Of a stretch of 64,000 bases of DNA, positions 25,598-33,972 are shown piece by piece (within the stretch, counting starts at the first letter, position 1; each line of letters starts with the position of its first letter). The DNA is from Tolypothrix sp. NIES-4075 (GTDB taxonomy: Bacteria; Cyanobacteriota; Cyanobacteriia; Cyanobacteriales; Nostocaceae). Location: assembly GCF_002218085.1 (NCBI RefSeq), contig NZ_BDUC01000008.1:205094-269093 (forward strand), given 5' to 3'. Both the position numbers and the translations under genes were made by a program. Under the pieces are notes generated by a model that did not search any database, was not told the DNA's origin, and saw nothing but the letters and a program-made list of their open reading frames with translations.

Positions 25598-26322
25598 CCG
25601 CTACGCGAAATGCCAAATTCAAACTTGGTAAGCCGCGCATTCTCTGAGTTTATAAAGCTCATGGTTGAGGGTTCATATCCAAGCCCGATTGAAGTATTAT
25701 TATTAAAGCTCACCCAGAGCCGCTCCAAACGCAGAGAGTTTTACAAGTTTTTTTACGATAAATAATGATATTAAGGCTGATTGTCGAGGTTCTGAGGCTC
25801 ATCCTGTCGTCATTTTACCAAGAAATGCGCCCAAATTGCCAGGTTAGTCAGTTTACATCCGCCATAACTAAGTAAAGTTTTGCGTAAAAGCGCAGCGTTT
25901 TTAATTGCATCGGGATGCATTAAGATTGCATCGGGATGCATTAAGATTGCATCGGGATGCATTAAGATTGCATCGAGATGCATTAAGATTGCATCGGGAT
26001 GCATTGGCATTGCATCGAGATGCATTGGCATTGCAGGGTATTGCCAAATTTAAGAAAGCGATCAGATTAATAAAATGCTATATTAATACCTTTTCTATAT
26101 GAAGATGCGTCTAAGAGCGCCCACGCAGCTTGAATCTGGTAATGAACAACGTTATACCAATTGAAATAATGTTTGCGACACATAATTTCTTGGTAGGGGC
26201 AAAGGCTAGCCGTGCCCCTACCCATCTGTCGCATTCTTTTTTCGCTCTTGGTATTAAGATATATTTTTTTTAAACGGAAATCTTTTTGGCAACAAATCGG
26301 TATAAATTTATAATATAAGCTT
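25598..26322. repeat. Gene-free stretch with 21-bp tandem array B and a MITE-like element
   Basis: Array B (25904-26038) has six full 21-base units and one partial; consensus ATTGCATCGGGATGCATTAAG, with the hairpin TGCAT-CGGG-ATGCA in each. The last two units switch AAG to GGC. At 26152-26256 an element bounded by ATACCAA and TTGGTAT carries a perfect inner hairpin (GGTAGGGGCA, 26192-26222). The part 25598-25900 has no feature I recognise. Confidence 0.8.
26152..26256. repeat. MITE-like element with ATACCAA ends and inner GGTAGGGGCA hairpin
   Basis: Ends TTATACCAA and TTGGTATTA form an imperfect terminal inverted repeat. GGTAGGGGCA and its exact inverse TGCCCCTACC are centred in the element. 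It ends 66 bases before the next open frame, which begins only with TTG. Confidence 0.6.
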
Positions 26323-27039
26323 TTGTTACTGAAATTAGGGCATCGTTTGCAAGCAAAAGAGATTAAGGAGAAGCTAAAATTTCTCATTGAACAAGCCTCA
26401 TCGCTAGACCCCAATTTAGCGAGAAGATTAGATGAAATTAATCGTTGGGTAAAAGATATAAAAGTTGGTTCGCTGACTGCGAAACCATTTGTCGTTGCTT
26501 TTCTCTTGGAAGTGATAGCAGATTCTACTGTTTGGTTGGTGATTCAATCTTTACCTACAGAAGAAGAACAACAAGCAAAGTTTGACCAAATGACACCTAC
26601 TGAAAGATATTGGTATCAGTATCTTTTTCCCAAATGGCTAAATGAAACAGACCCAAAGTTTTGTATTTGGCGACAAAAATTAATGACGGGCGAGTTTAAT
26701 CGCGCTGATAATGATATCATTAAATTAATAGCTAAAGATATTGTCCGTCGAGAGGGAAGTTTTTGGCAGCGTTATATTGCCGACCTTTCTATGGCAACAG
26801 ATTTAATTATTAGCAACAGTCAACAGAAACCACTTTGTATTCAAGTTACCAGCGTCTCAGAAGAATTGAATCAGCACAAGTATCAATATTGGAAAAATAC
26901 ACTTGTATTGTGGGAAATAGAGAGAGGACTGTTTTTTAGTTACAATCCAGCAGAAGCGAATTTTATCAACCAATTAGTTAACGTGGCACTGTTTAACAGC
27001 GCTTATCTTTCTGGCGGAAAGTATTTAAAATATTTTTAA
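26323..27039 (+). CDS. Unknown protein with possible degenerate PD-(D/E)XK nuclease fold
   Basis: A 238-residue protein of unknown family. The C-terminal half shows a pattern like a restriction-type fold: Glu144 in a helix (VRREGSFWQRYIAD), Asp160 in ATDLIISN, then a strand LCIQVTSVSE with Gln174-x-Thr176 where E-x-K is usual, and a following helix with Lys191. Q-x-T may mean a variant or inactive site. The N-terminal half is helical. The only start is TTG, with an in-frame stop at 26311-26313, so the gene may be 5'-truncated, possibly by the repeat element just upstream. Downstream are a small acidic protein and a motor pair on the same strand. Confidence 0.6.
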   Translation: MLLKLGHRLQAKEIKEKLKFLIEQASSLDPNLARRLDEINRWVKDIKVGSLTAKPFVVAFLLEVIADSTVWLVIQSLPTEEEQQAKFDQMTPTERYWYQYLFPKWLNETDPKFCIWRQKLMTGEFNRADNDIIKLIAKDIVRREGSFWQRYIADLSMATDLIISNSQQKPLCIQVTSVSEELNQHKYQYWKNTLVLWEIERGLFFSYNPAEANFINQLVNVALFNSAYLSGGKYLKYF

Positions 27040-27103
27040 GAATGTCAAAATTTTAATATTAAATTTTTTAAACATACATAATAATCAACTTATAGCATAA
27101 TTT

Positions 27104-27535
27104 ATGCCTAACCAACAAACTAACAGCAACGAACAAGTAGATAGATTTTCGGAAGCTTTAGCTACAGCCAGAAACATGCAGCAGGATTGGCTAAATTATG
27201 GAATTGATTTTGTCCATCTTTATGTTGAAGATGTGCATGGAGATTGGTTGGAAAGGTGGGGAGAAGAATCAACTTTAGACACGATTAAAGAATTTTTGGT
27301 AAGTGATGATGATGTAGCAGTGAGGGTGAGGCAGATATTAGGAGAACGTTCTTTGTTTGAGATAGCAGTTAACTTAGAAGAATGTCTTAGCCTGAGCGAA
27401 GAAAATGACAGGTTATATGCTGTAATAAATCTCTTAGCTGGCAGGGAGAATAATTATGATGCTCGTGAAATAGATGATATCGAGTTATTGAATTTAGCAA
27501 ATAGTCTGCTGTCAAAGTTAGCAGAGATAATGTAG
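27104..27535 (+). CDS. Small acidic protein of unknown function
   Basis: This 143-residue protein is strongly acidic, with many Asp/Glu (for example EDVHGDWLERWGEES and REIDDIELLN). It has no signal peptide or membrane segment and appears all-helical. I do not recognise the family. It lies 64 bases after the putative nuclease-like gene on the same strand and 438 bases before the ZorA-like gene. Acidic composition fits an inhibitor or DNA-mimic partner, but that is speculation. Its stop codon lies within a TGTAGAGACG palindrome that may act as a terminator. Confidence 0.65.
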   Translation: MPNQQTNSNEQVDRFSEALATARNMQQDWLNYGIDFVHLYVEDVHGDWLERWGEESTLDTIKEFLVSDDDVAVRVRQILGERSLFEIAVNLEECLSLSEENDRLYAVINLLAGRENNYDAREIDDIELLNLANSLLSKLAEIM

Positions 27536-27560
27536 AGACGTTTCATTAAACATCTCTACA
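27531..27560. repeat. TGTAGAGACG palindrome overlapping a stop codon
   Basis: TGTAGAGACGTTT pairs with AAACATCTCTACA with one mismatch around a CATT loop. The TAG stop of the preceding gene is inside the left arm. Same family as 817-847 and 11424-11455. Confidence 0.6.
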
Positions 27561-27973
27561 GGAAATTTTACCCTCTTCTAAACGTTAGACTTTTAAGTAA
27601 AATATACTCTTAATTCGTAGTGAGCGGTTTACCGCTCATAGCTTCGATTTTAAGGGCTGTTAGCGGAGCTTTCCCGCAGGGTAGCCCTTACTACGTTTAG
27701 GAGTATTTATTGAGAAACAAGCGATCGCACTCACAATGTATCTTTAATTCGTAGTGAGCGGTTTACCGCTCATAGCTTTGATTTTAAGGGATAGAGCCGC
27801 TTACTACGTTTAGGAGTATTTATTGAAAAACAAGCGATCGCACTCACCGCGTCAAAAATTGCTATTTGATCGCAAAAGTTAGATCAGCCTTATTTGTGGG
27901 AAAAATAAGTTTGTTGAAAGCTTTAGGCAAATATTAAAGCAATTTAGCAAACAATAATCACAAGGGGTGTTGC
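27561..27973. repeat. Two direct copies of a GTAGTGAGCGG element before the ZorA-like gene
   Basis: Copy 1 spans about 27608-27734 and copy 2 about 27742-27846. Both begin TTAATTCGTAGTGAGCGG, contain the hairpin GAGCGG-TTTA-CCGCTC, and end in AGCGATCGCACTCAC. Copy 1 has an extra internal piece of about 20 bases. The remaining 130 bases before 27974 should hold the motor operon promoter. Confidence 0.75.
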
Positions 27974-29245
27974 GTGAATTTAGCACAAATTTGGGGCATA
28001 GTTTGGAAGAGCGAGCCTTTTCACTGGACAGTTGCCATTGTATTATTTGTGGCAATTATTCTTGAGCTTTATGCATTATGGCGGTATTGGTATTCAGAAT
28101 GCGGAGAAATAGCAACTGCAATTAATAGTTTGAAAAATCCGAAAAAAAGTCAAAAACAGGATAATTTAAAACTTCATCAGTGGAAAGACGAACATCTACA
28201 AATTAAAAATGGCAAATTCATACTTATAAAGTATCCATCTGTTTTAGCGCGTCCAATACCTCGCAGTTCCCTGCGTTTCGTCACTACCTTGTGTACTGCA
28301 ATTGGTCTTTTGGGAACATTTTACGGTATTCAACAAGCATTACAAGGAATCAATTTAGACACAACAAGTTCCCAGCAGTTAATGAGTTCTAGTAAGGAAT
28401 TATTGGTGGGAATGAAAACAGCTTTCTCGACTTCCTTAATAGGACTTGGTTCTGGTAGCTTGTTCACGATAATTTTGTTTATATGTGATTCGCTACGCCA
28501 AAAACGACGTGATGATTTAAGACAGAAGCTGAAAGCGATCGCCATAGAGACAGCAGACAATGCTAACTATGAAGTAGCACAAGTTCTTAACCTTGTAGCA
28601 GACAAGTTCACAGGGATAAACTTGAGTGCTGAAGCTATTGGAGAAGCTGTAGGACAGCAGATGCAGTCAGTTATTTTACCAGCGCTGCGAGCAATATTAC
28701 AAGAGCAGCAAAAGCTCAGAGAACTCCAAGAGAAGCAGGGACAAAGAGTTTTAGAAGAACTTATTAAAAACTTGCGAATTGAGGTATTTGAACCGATAGG
28801 CGATCGCTTAGACAAAAGTGCAGAATTAACTCAGCAAGCTTCCGAAGCTGTGCTAACTCTTCACAAAGATTTGGCAAGTTCCATTGTCACAATTCAAAAC
28901 TTTCAAAAAGAGACTTTAGTTAGCCTGCAAGACTTCGCTAATAATCTAAAACAAACTTTGAGTCAATTCCAAACAGATACAAAAGGCGTTTTAGAACAAA
29001 CCGCTCACGATATTAATCGAGCTATCGACCAAAGTATTCAAGGAATGACAATCCAACAAAGTGCTTTTGAAACAAGTGCAGAAAATGCGGCTGATACATT
29101 CCGAGGAATTAGAGAGGAACTGGAAACAGCGCTGCAAAGACGCGCAGAAGTAGAAAAGCAAATGCTTCAAGCTACTCGGACTGGAATTATCCACATTCTC
29201 GCACAAGCAAATACAACCTTCCGACAGCAGACTAACACTCTATAG
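27974..29245 (+). CDS. ZorA-like MotA/TolQ/ExbB-family ion-channel protein
   Basis: A 423-residue protein with three predicted membrane helices (about 18-38, 100-120 and 152-172). The segment TLCTAIGLLGTFYGIQQAL and the helix MKTAFSTSLIGLGSGSLFTIIL are characteristic of MotA/ExbB stators. A long helical, coiled-coil-like cytoplasmic tail (about 180-423) rich in Gln, Glu and Lys is typical of ZorA, the Zorya defence motor, and not of MotA or ExbB. The start is GTG, with an AGGGG about eight bases upstream. It is followed eight bases later by a ZorB-like gene. ZorA pentamers around ZorB dimers use ion flow to signal phage attack through the tail (known for Zorya; inferred here). Confidence 0.82.
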   Translation: MNLAQIWGIVWKSEPFHWTVAIVLFVAIILELYALWRYWYSECGEIATAINSLKNPKKSQKQDNLKLHQWKDEHLQIKNGKFILIKYPSVLARPIPRSSLRFVTTLCTAIGLLGTFYGIQQALQGINLDTTSSQQLMSSSKELLVGMKTAFSTSLIGLGSGSLFTIILFICDSLRQKRRDDLRQKLKAIAIETADNANYEVAQVLNLVADKFTGINLSAEAIGEAVGQQMQSVILPALRAILQEQQKLRELQEKQGQRVLEELIKNLRIEVFEPIGDRLDKSAELTQQASEAVLTLHKDLASSIVTIQNFQKETLVSLQDFANNLKQTLSQFQTDTKGVLEQTAHDINRAIDQSIQGMTIQQSAFETSAENAADTFRGIREELETALQRRAEVEKQMLQATRTGIIHILAQANTTFRQQTNTL

Positions 29246-29253
29246 TAACCATC

Positions 29254-29925
29254 ATGAATGATTTCACTAAAGGCGATTTTTTTGAATCAGAAATTGCTGA
29301 GGATGATGATTCTAGCATCTATTTATCTATTGGCGATTTGATGTCAGGTTTACTAATGTTTTTTATGCTACTTTTTATCACTGCATTACTCCAGCTAGCA
29401 GAGAAAGATGCACCAAAAAGAGTGGTAATTGGCAATGTTGTGGGACAAATGAAAAGTAACAACATTAATGTCAAAGTCAACGCCGAAACAGGAGATGTAA
29501 GTATCCAAGAATCGATTTTGTTTGCTAAGGGAAGTACCGAACTGAAACCCGAAGGTAAAGACTTTCTGCGCGGCTTTATTCCTGTTTACAGCGGGGTGAT
29601 TTTCTCCAAACCGGAATTTGAGAAAGAAGTTAGCCGCGTAGTTATCGAAGGTCACACAAGTTCTGAAGGAGACTACCAAACTAACTTACAACTTAGCTTA
29701 CTGCGTTCGGCTTCAGTTTATCGCTACATTTTCTCGGAAATGAATTTTCAAACGCAAGTACCTTTAAGCAAAAAAATATTAGCCGCCGGTCGTGGAGAAA
29801 TAGAAGCTGATAAGACTCGCGATAACCCAAGCGATCGCAAGGTAGTTTTTCGCTTTCAATTTCGTAGTGATGATTTAGCTGAAAAATATCGTCAAAATCC
29901 TTCTTTAGACGATAAAAAGCTATAA
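29254..29925 (+). CDS. ZorB-like MotB/OmpA-family peptidoglycan-binding motor protein
   Basis: The 223-residue protein has one membrane helix (about 24-46) containing SIGDLMSGLLMFFMLLF. The Asp28 is in the place of the ion-binding Asp of ZorB. The rest is an OmpA-like peptidoglycan-binding domain: ILFAKGSTELKPEGKDFL, VVIEGHTSSEGD, and NPSDRKVVFRF with the Arg that contacts peptidoglycan. It follows the ZorA-like gene by eight bases and must be its partner. No ZorC, ZorD or ZorE homologue follows; the next gene (TerC) is 406 bases away. Confidence 0.85.
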   Translation: MNDFTKGDFFESEIAEDDDSSIYLSIGDLMSGLLMFFMLLFITALLQLAEKDAPKRVVIGNVVGQMKSNNINVKVNAETGDVSIQESILFAKGSTELKPEGKDFLRGFIPVYSGVIFSKPEFEKEVSRVVIEGHTSSEGDYQTNLQLSLLRSASVYRYIFSEMNFQTQVPLSKKILAAGRGEIEADKTRDNPSDRKVVFRFQFRSDDLAEKYRQNPSLDDKKL

Positions 29926-30331
29926 AGCTTAATGGTTTATAAATAATCGTATGGCAAAAGCGCACTCGCTCATGTTCTTAAAGTAAGCTGTAAGCGATCG
30001 TACAGAATTAGGGATGTAAATTTTATGCGAAACTGAGAATTTTGTCAGATGAGCAAATGCAGAATATCAGCAAAGATGAGAGCAATTGTCTTATGCATTA
30101 ATTAATTTGTTTGTCAAGAGATTCAGGCGATCGCGTTACCTTCACTCTAGGCAAAAATTTTTAGTGACAGTAAAATCCGCGCTTGCGTGCCGTCAAATCG
30201 CGCATAGCGCATAAACAGAAATTACCCCCTTGCCTGTTAAGCTGTATTAAAGAGGGAAATTAATCCCTATTTTTCAATTTACACTTGCCCTTATACTGAC
30301 TTTTTCAAGGTGCGGTTTAAAAAAAATCTGA
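29926..30331. other. Gene-free stretch upstream of the TerC gene
   Basis: About 406 bases with HIP1-like sites and some GC-rich palindromes (GCGCGC-like around 30180-30210). I looked for a manganese yybP-ykoY riboswitch because TerC genes often carry one, but could not recognise its conserved loops. I see no gene. Confidence 0.45.
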
Positions 30332-31063
30332 ATGTTAGACCAAATTTTTGATTATCTTCACTTTCACTTCAGCGTCGAGGCGCCTCTAGTCTTACTCGTT
30401 CTGATTTTACTAGAGGCTGTACTATCTGCTGATAATGCGATCGCCCTGGCTGCGATCGCTCAAGGACTCGAAGACAAAGAACTCGAACGTAAAGCCCTTA
30501 ATGTCGGCTTAGTCGTAGCCTACGTGCTACGCATCACCCTAATCCTCACCGCAACCTGGGTGCAACAGTTTTGGCAATTTAACGTATTGGGTGCTGCTTA
30601 CTTGCTGTGGCTGGTATTCCAACATTTTACCTCAGAAGAAGGCGAAGATAACCAGCATCACGGTCCCCGCTTTAACTCATTATTGCAAGCGATCCCCGTG
30701 ATTGCTTTCACCGATTTAGCATTTTCTTTGGATAGTGTAACAACAGCGATCGCAGTTTCTCAAGAAAGGTGGCTGGTACTCACAGGGGCAACTATTGGGA
30801 TTATCACCCTGCGATATATGGCGGGTTTGTTTATCAAGTGGTTGGATGAGTATGTCTATTTAGAAGACGCAGGCTATATCACTGTAGCGTTGGTGGGCTT
30901 GCGCTTACTCTTAAAAGTGGTCAATGATAGCTTTGTCCCGCCAGAATGGGTAATGATTGGTGCGATCGCCCTCATTTTCGCTTGGGGCTTTTCTAAGCGG
31001 ACTACCCCAGAATTATCAGAAGAACTGGAAAAGACCGAAGTAGTCGAAGGGAGTAGGGAGTAG
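30332..31063 (+). CDS. TerC-family integral membrane protein
   Basis: A 243-residue protein with about seven membrane helices. The TerC signature is present as LLEAVLSADNAIALAAIA (helix 2) and FTDLAFSLDSVTTAIAVS (helix 5), whose Asp residues are proposed metal ligands. Relatives are linked to Mn2+ export or metallation of exported proteins, and to tellurite tolerance. The last residues (VVEGSRE) are encoded by the start of a GGGAGTA heptamer array, so the C-terminus is defined by repeat DNA. It is a single gene by spacing. Confidence 0.92.
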   Translation: MLDQIFDYLHFHFSVEAPLVLLVLILLEAVLSADNAIALAAIAQGLEDKELERKALNVGLVVAYVLRITLILTATWVQQFWQFNVLGAAYLLWLVFQHFTSEEGEDNQHHGPRFNSLLQAIPVIAFTDLAFSLDSVTTAIAVSQERWLVLTGATIGIITLRYMAGLFIKWLDEYVYLEDAGYITVALVGLRLLLKVVNDSFVPPEWVMIGAIALIFAWGFSKRTTPELSEELEKTEVVEGSRE

Positions 31064-31192
31064 GGAGTGGGGAGTAGAAAGTAGAAAGTGGGGAGTAGAA
31101 AGTGGGGAGTAGAAAGTAGAAAGTGGAAAGTAGGGAGTAGGAATTTTCCCAATTAGCCATTCCCCATTCCCCATTCCCCATTCCCCATTCCC
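31049..31192. repeat. GGGAGTA/GAAAGTA heptamer tandem array with complementary ATTCCCC array
   Basis: About a dozen heptamers (GGGAGTA, GGGAGTG, GAAAGTA) follow the TerC stop and overlap its last codons. Tandem CCCCATT heptamers close the region before the ndk stop. Likely the shared terminator region of the convergent TerC and ndk genes. Confidence 0.75.
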
Positions 31193-31196
31193 TAAA

Positions 31197-31646
31197 TTAC
31201 TCGTGCAACCAACGTGTAATATCGGGTTGCCAACCGACTAATTCATCTTCCTTAAACCACAGCGAAACTTCGTTTTGCGCGGTTTCCGGAGCATCGGAAC
31301 CGTGTATAATGTTGCGACCAATATTTACGCCTAAATCGCCCCGAATTGTCCCTGGTTCCGCATTCAGAGGGTTTGTAGCGCCAATTATCTTTCTCGCAGA
31401 GGCGATTACGCCATCACCTTCCCAAACCATCGCTACCACTGGTCCAGAGGTGATAAATTCCACCAACCCAGCAAAAAAGGGTCTTTCGCGGTGAACATCG
31501 TAGTGCGCTTCAGCTAATTCCCGACTGGGTTTGAGAAACTTCAAGCCAACCAGAGTAAAGCCTTTAGTTTCAAAGCGACGGATAATTTCACCTACCAGTC
31601 CGCGTTGCACCCCATCAGGCTTAATTGCTAAAAATGTGCGTTCCAT
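31197..31646 (-). CDS. ndk: Nucleoside diphosphate kinase
   Basis: At 149 residues this is a standard Ndk, which moves the gamma phosphate among nucleotides through a phospho-histidine. RTFLAIKPDGVQRGLVGEI opens the fold and NIIHGSDAPETAQNE carries the catalytic His115 and the conserved Kpn-loop region precedes it. It is cytoplasmic. The gene is convergent with the TerC gene and divergent from the arginine decarboxylase gene; the 204 bases between ndk and speA contain AT-rich heptamers (TTGTTAGT/ACTAACAA type) and both promoters. Confidence 0.98.
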   Translation of the reverse strand: MERTFLAIKPDGVQRGLVGEIIRRFETKGFTLVGLKFLKPSRELAEAHYDVHRERPFFAGLVEFITSGPVVAMVWEGDGVIASARKIIGATNPLNAEPGTIRGDLGVNIGRNIIHGSDAPETAQNEVSLWFKEDELVGWQPDITRWLHE

Positions 31647-31850
31647 TGCTATCTCCTCAAACTTAGTAAATTTGTTCTTTGTTAGTTGTTGGTGGTTAGT
31701 AGTTACAACTAACCACCAACCACTAACAACTAACTCTCAACCAATGACCAATCAGAGTTTATCTTAGAAATCATCTCTGGGTGCATATACGTTGCTTTGT
31801 TAATGCGTTAAATTGATTACTTGTGGGTGACACACAGAGGTCAGGAAGAA

Positions 31851-33869
31851 ATGCGTGTTGAGTCAACTGGTGCATCGGAAGAGGTGGTGCAACCTCCGGC
31901 TAATGGACATAAAGCTGAAGTGAAGAATCAAAAGCAAAAAAAGCTGCTACCAGCTAGTACCACTAGCGAGGTGCCTCGCGGAAACTGGAAAATTGAGGAT
32001 AGCGAAGCCCTTTACCGCATCGAAGGTTGGGGACAGCCTTATTTTTCGATTAGCGCTGCTGGTCATATCACGGTTTCTCCTAAAGGCGATCGCGGAGGTT
32101 CTCTCGATTTATTTGAATTAGTCAATGCCCTGAAGCAGCGTAATTTAGGATTACCTTTGTTAATTCGATTTTCCGATATTTTGGAAGACCGGATTGATCG
32201 ATTAAATGCATGTTTTGCCAAAGCGATCGCTCGTTACAATTACCCTGGTATTTATCGTGGTGTGTTTCCCGTCAAATGCAACCAGCAGCGGCATTTAATT
32301 GAAGACTTGGTAAAATTCGGCAAACCTCATCAATTTGGTTTAGAAGCCGGTTCTAAGCCAGAGTTAATGATTGCTTTGGCTATGCTGGATACACCGGGAG
32401 CATTGTTAACTTGCAATGGCTACAAAGACCGGGAATACATCGAAACGGCGATGTTAGCCCAAAGACTAGGACAGACCCCGATAATCGTCTTAGAACAGAT
32501 TGAAGAGGTGGATTTGGTAATTGATGCCAATCGCCAGTTAGGAATTAAGCCAATTTTGGGAGTTCGCGCTAAACTTAGTACCCAAGGTATGGGACGCTGG
32601 GGAACATCATCCGGCGATCGCGCTAAATTTGGTTTGACAATGCCGGAAATTATCGATGCAGTTGACAAGTTACGCGAAGCTGATTTGCTCGATTCTTTGC
32701 AGTTGTTGCATTTCCACATCGGTTCGCAAATCTCCGCCATTAATGTAATTAAAGATGCCATTCAAGAAGCCAGCCGCATCTACGTAGAATTGGCGATGCT
32801 GGGAGCTGACATGAAATATCTTGATGTCGGCGGTGGCTTGGGTGTAGATTACGACGGTTCGCAAACCAACTTCTATGCCTCGAAAAATTACAACATGCAA
32901 AACTATGCCAACGACATAGTGGCAGAGTTAAAAGATACCTGTGCTGAACGAGAAATACCCGTACCAACACTGATTAGCGAAAGTGGACGAGCGATCGCTT
33001 CCCATCAATCGGTGCTAATTTTTGACGTTCTCAGTACCAGCGAGATTCCCCTCGATCCACCAGAACCCCCACAAGAGGGAGAATCCCCGGTTATTAATTA
33101 CCTTTGGGAAACCTACCAAGGCATCAACAAAGAGAACTTTCAAGAGTTTTACCACGACGCAGCTCAATTCAAAGAAGAAGCCATCAGCCGCTTCAACTTG
33201 GGAATTTTGCGCTTGAGAGAACGAGCCAAAGCAGAGCGGCTATACTGGGCTTGTTGTCATAAAATTCTTGACATCACCAGGCAGGAAGAATACGTACCCG
33301 ACGAGTTGGAAGACTTGAAGAAAATTATGGCTTCCATCTACTACATCAATCTTTCAGTGTTTCAATCAGCACCAGATTGTTGGGCAATTGACCAACTATT
33401 CCCGATCATGCCGATACACCGTTTGGGAGAAGAACCGACGCAGCGGGGGATTTTGGCGGATCTTACCTGCGACAGTGACGGCAAAATTGATCGCTTTATT
33501 GACCTGCGCGATGTAAAGTCAGTCTTAGAACTGCACAACTTCAAACCAGGAGAACCTTACTATTTAGGGATGTTCCTGAATGGAGCTTACCAGGAAATCA
33601 TGGGCAATTTGCATAACTTATTTGGCGACACCAACGCAGTTCATATCCAACTAACTCCCAAAGGTTATCAGATTGAACACGTCGTTAAAGGTGACACCAT
33701 GAGCGAAGTAGTCAGCTACGTGCAGTACGACTCCGAGGATATGGTAGAAAAAATCCGCCAGCGTTGCGAACAAGCTTTAGAAGAAAATCGCATCACCCTA
33801 GCGGAATCTCAGCGACTGCTACAAACTTACGAACAAAGTTTGCGGCGGTACACATATCTTAATGGTTAA
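31851..33869 (+). CDS. speA: Biosynthetic arginine decarboxylase
   Basis: This 672-residue PLP enzyme converts arginine to agmatine for polyamine synthesis. The PLP-binding Lys lies in GVFPVKCNQQRHLIED. Other features are HFHIGSQISAINVIK, LDVGGGLGVDYDGSQTNF (phosphate-binding glycines), PTLISESGRAIASHQSVLIF and the C-terminal barrel ending LLQTYEQSLRRYTYL. I choose the ATG at 31851 because AGGAAG stands seven bases before it; an upstream TTG (31821) would add ten unlikely residues. It is fold type III and cytoplasmic. The gene stands alone. Confidence 0.96.
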   Translation: MRVESTGASEEVVQPPANGHKAEVKNQKQKKLLPASTTSEVPRGNWKIEDSEALYRIEGWGQPYFSISAAGHITVSPKGDRGGSLDLFELVNALKQRNLGLPLLIRFSDILEDRIDRLNACFAKAIARYNYPGIYRGVFPVKCNQQRHLIEDLVKFGKPHQFGLEAGSKPELMIALAMLDTPGALLTCNGYKDREYIETAMLAQRLGQTPIIVLEQIEEVDLVIDANRQLGIKPILGVRAKLSTQGMGRWGTSSGDRAKFGLTMPEIIDAVDKLREADLLDSLQLLHFHIGSQISAINVIKDAIQEASRIYVELAMLGADMKYLDVGGGLGVDYDGSQTNFYASKNYNMQNYANDIVAELKDTCAEREIPVPTLISESGRAIASHQSVLIFDVLSTSEIPLDPPEPPQEGESPVINYLWETYQGINKENFQEFYHDAAQFKEEAISRFNLGILRLRERAKAERLYWACCHKILDITRQEEYVPDELEDLKKIMASIYYINLSVFQSAPDCWAIDQLFPIMPIHRLGEEPTQRGILADLTCDSDGKIDRFIDLRDVKSVLELHNFKPGEPYYLGMFLNGAYQEIMGNLHNLFGDTNAVHIQLTPKGYQIEHVVKGDTMSEVVSYVQYDSEDMVEKIRQRCEQALEENRITLAESQRLLQTYEQSLRRYTYLNG

Positions 33870-33972
33870 GGAATGGGTAATTGGGAAAAAGGTAATTGGG
33901 GAATAGGTAATTGGTAATTGGGAATAAATAATTGTTTTTTCTTCCCATTCCCCATTCCCCATTCCCCATTCC
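33870..33972. repeat. GGTAATTGGG/CCATTCCC heptamer repeats
   Basis: GGTAATT-type heptamers lie next to the speA stop. Tandem CCCCATT heptamers end at the next gene's stop. They separate two convergent genes and can fold back on each other, so a terminator role is possible. Confidence 0.7.

Noticed and set aside
25810..26102. Open frames through the second 21-bp array (HRDALRL-like and HPDAILM-like peptides)
   Set aside because: Repeat-derived for the same reason as in array A; both strands are open and composition is unlike a real protein.
30100..30331. Manganese-sensing yybP-ykoY riboswitch before the TerC gene
   Set aside because: TerC genes often have one, but I could not find the conserved loops or the pairing pattern by eye.
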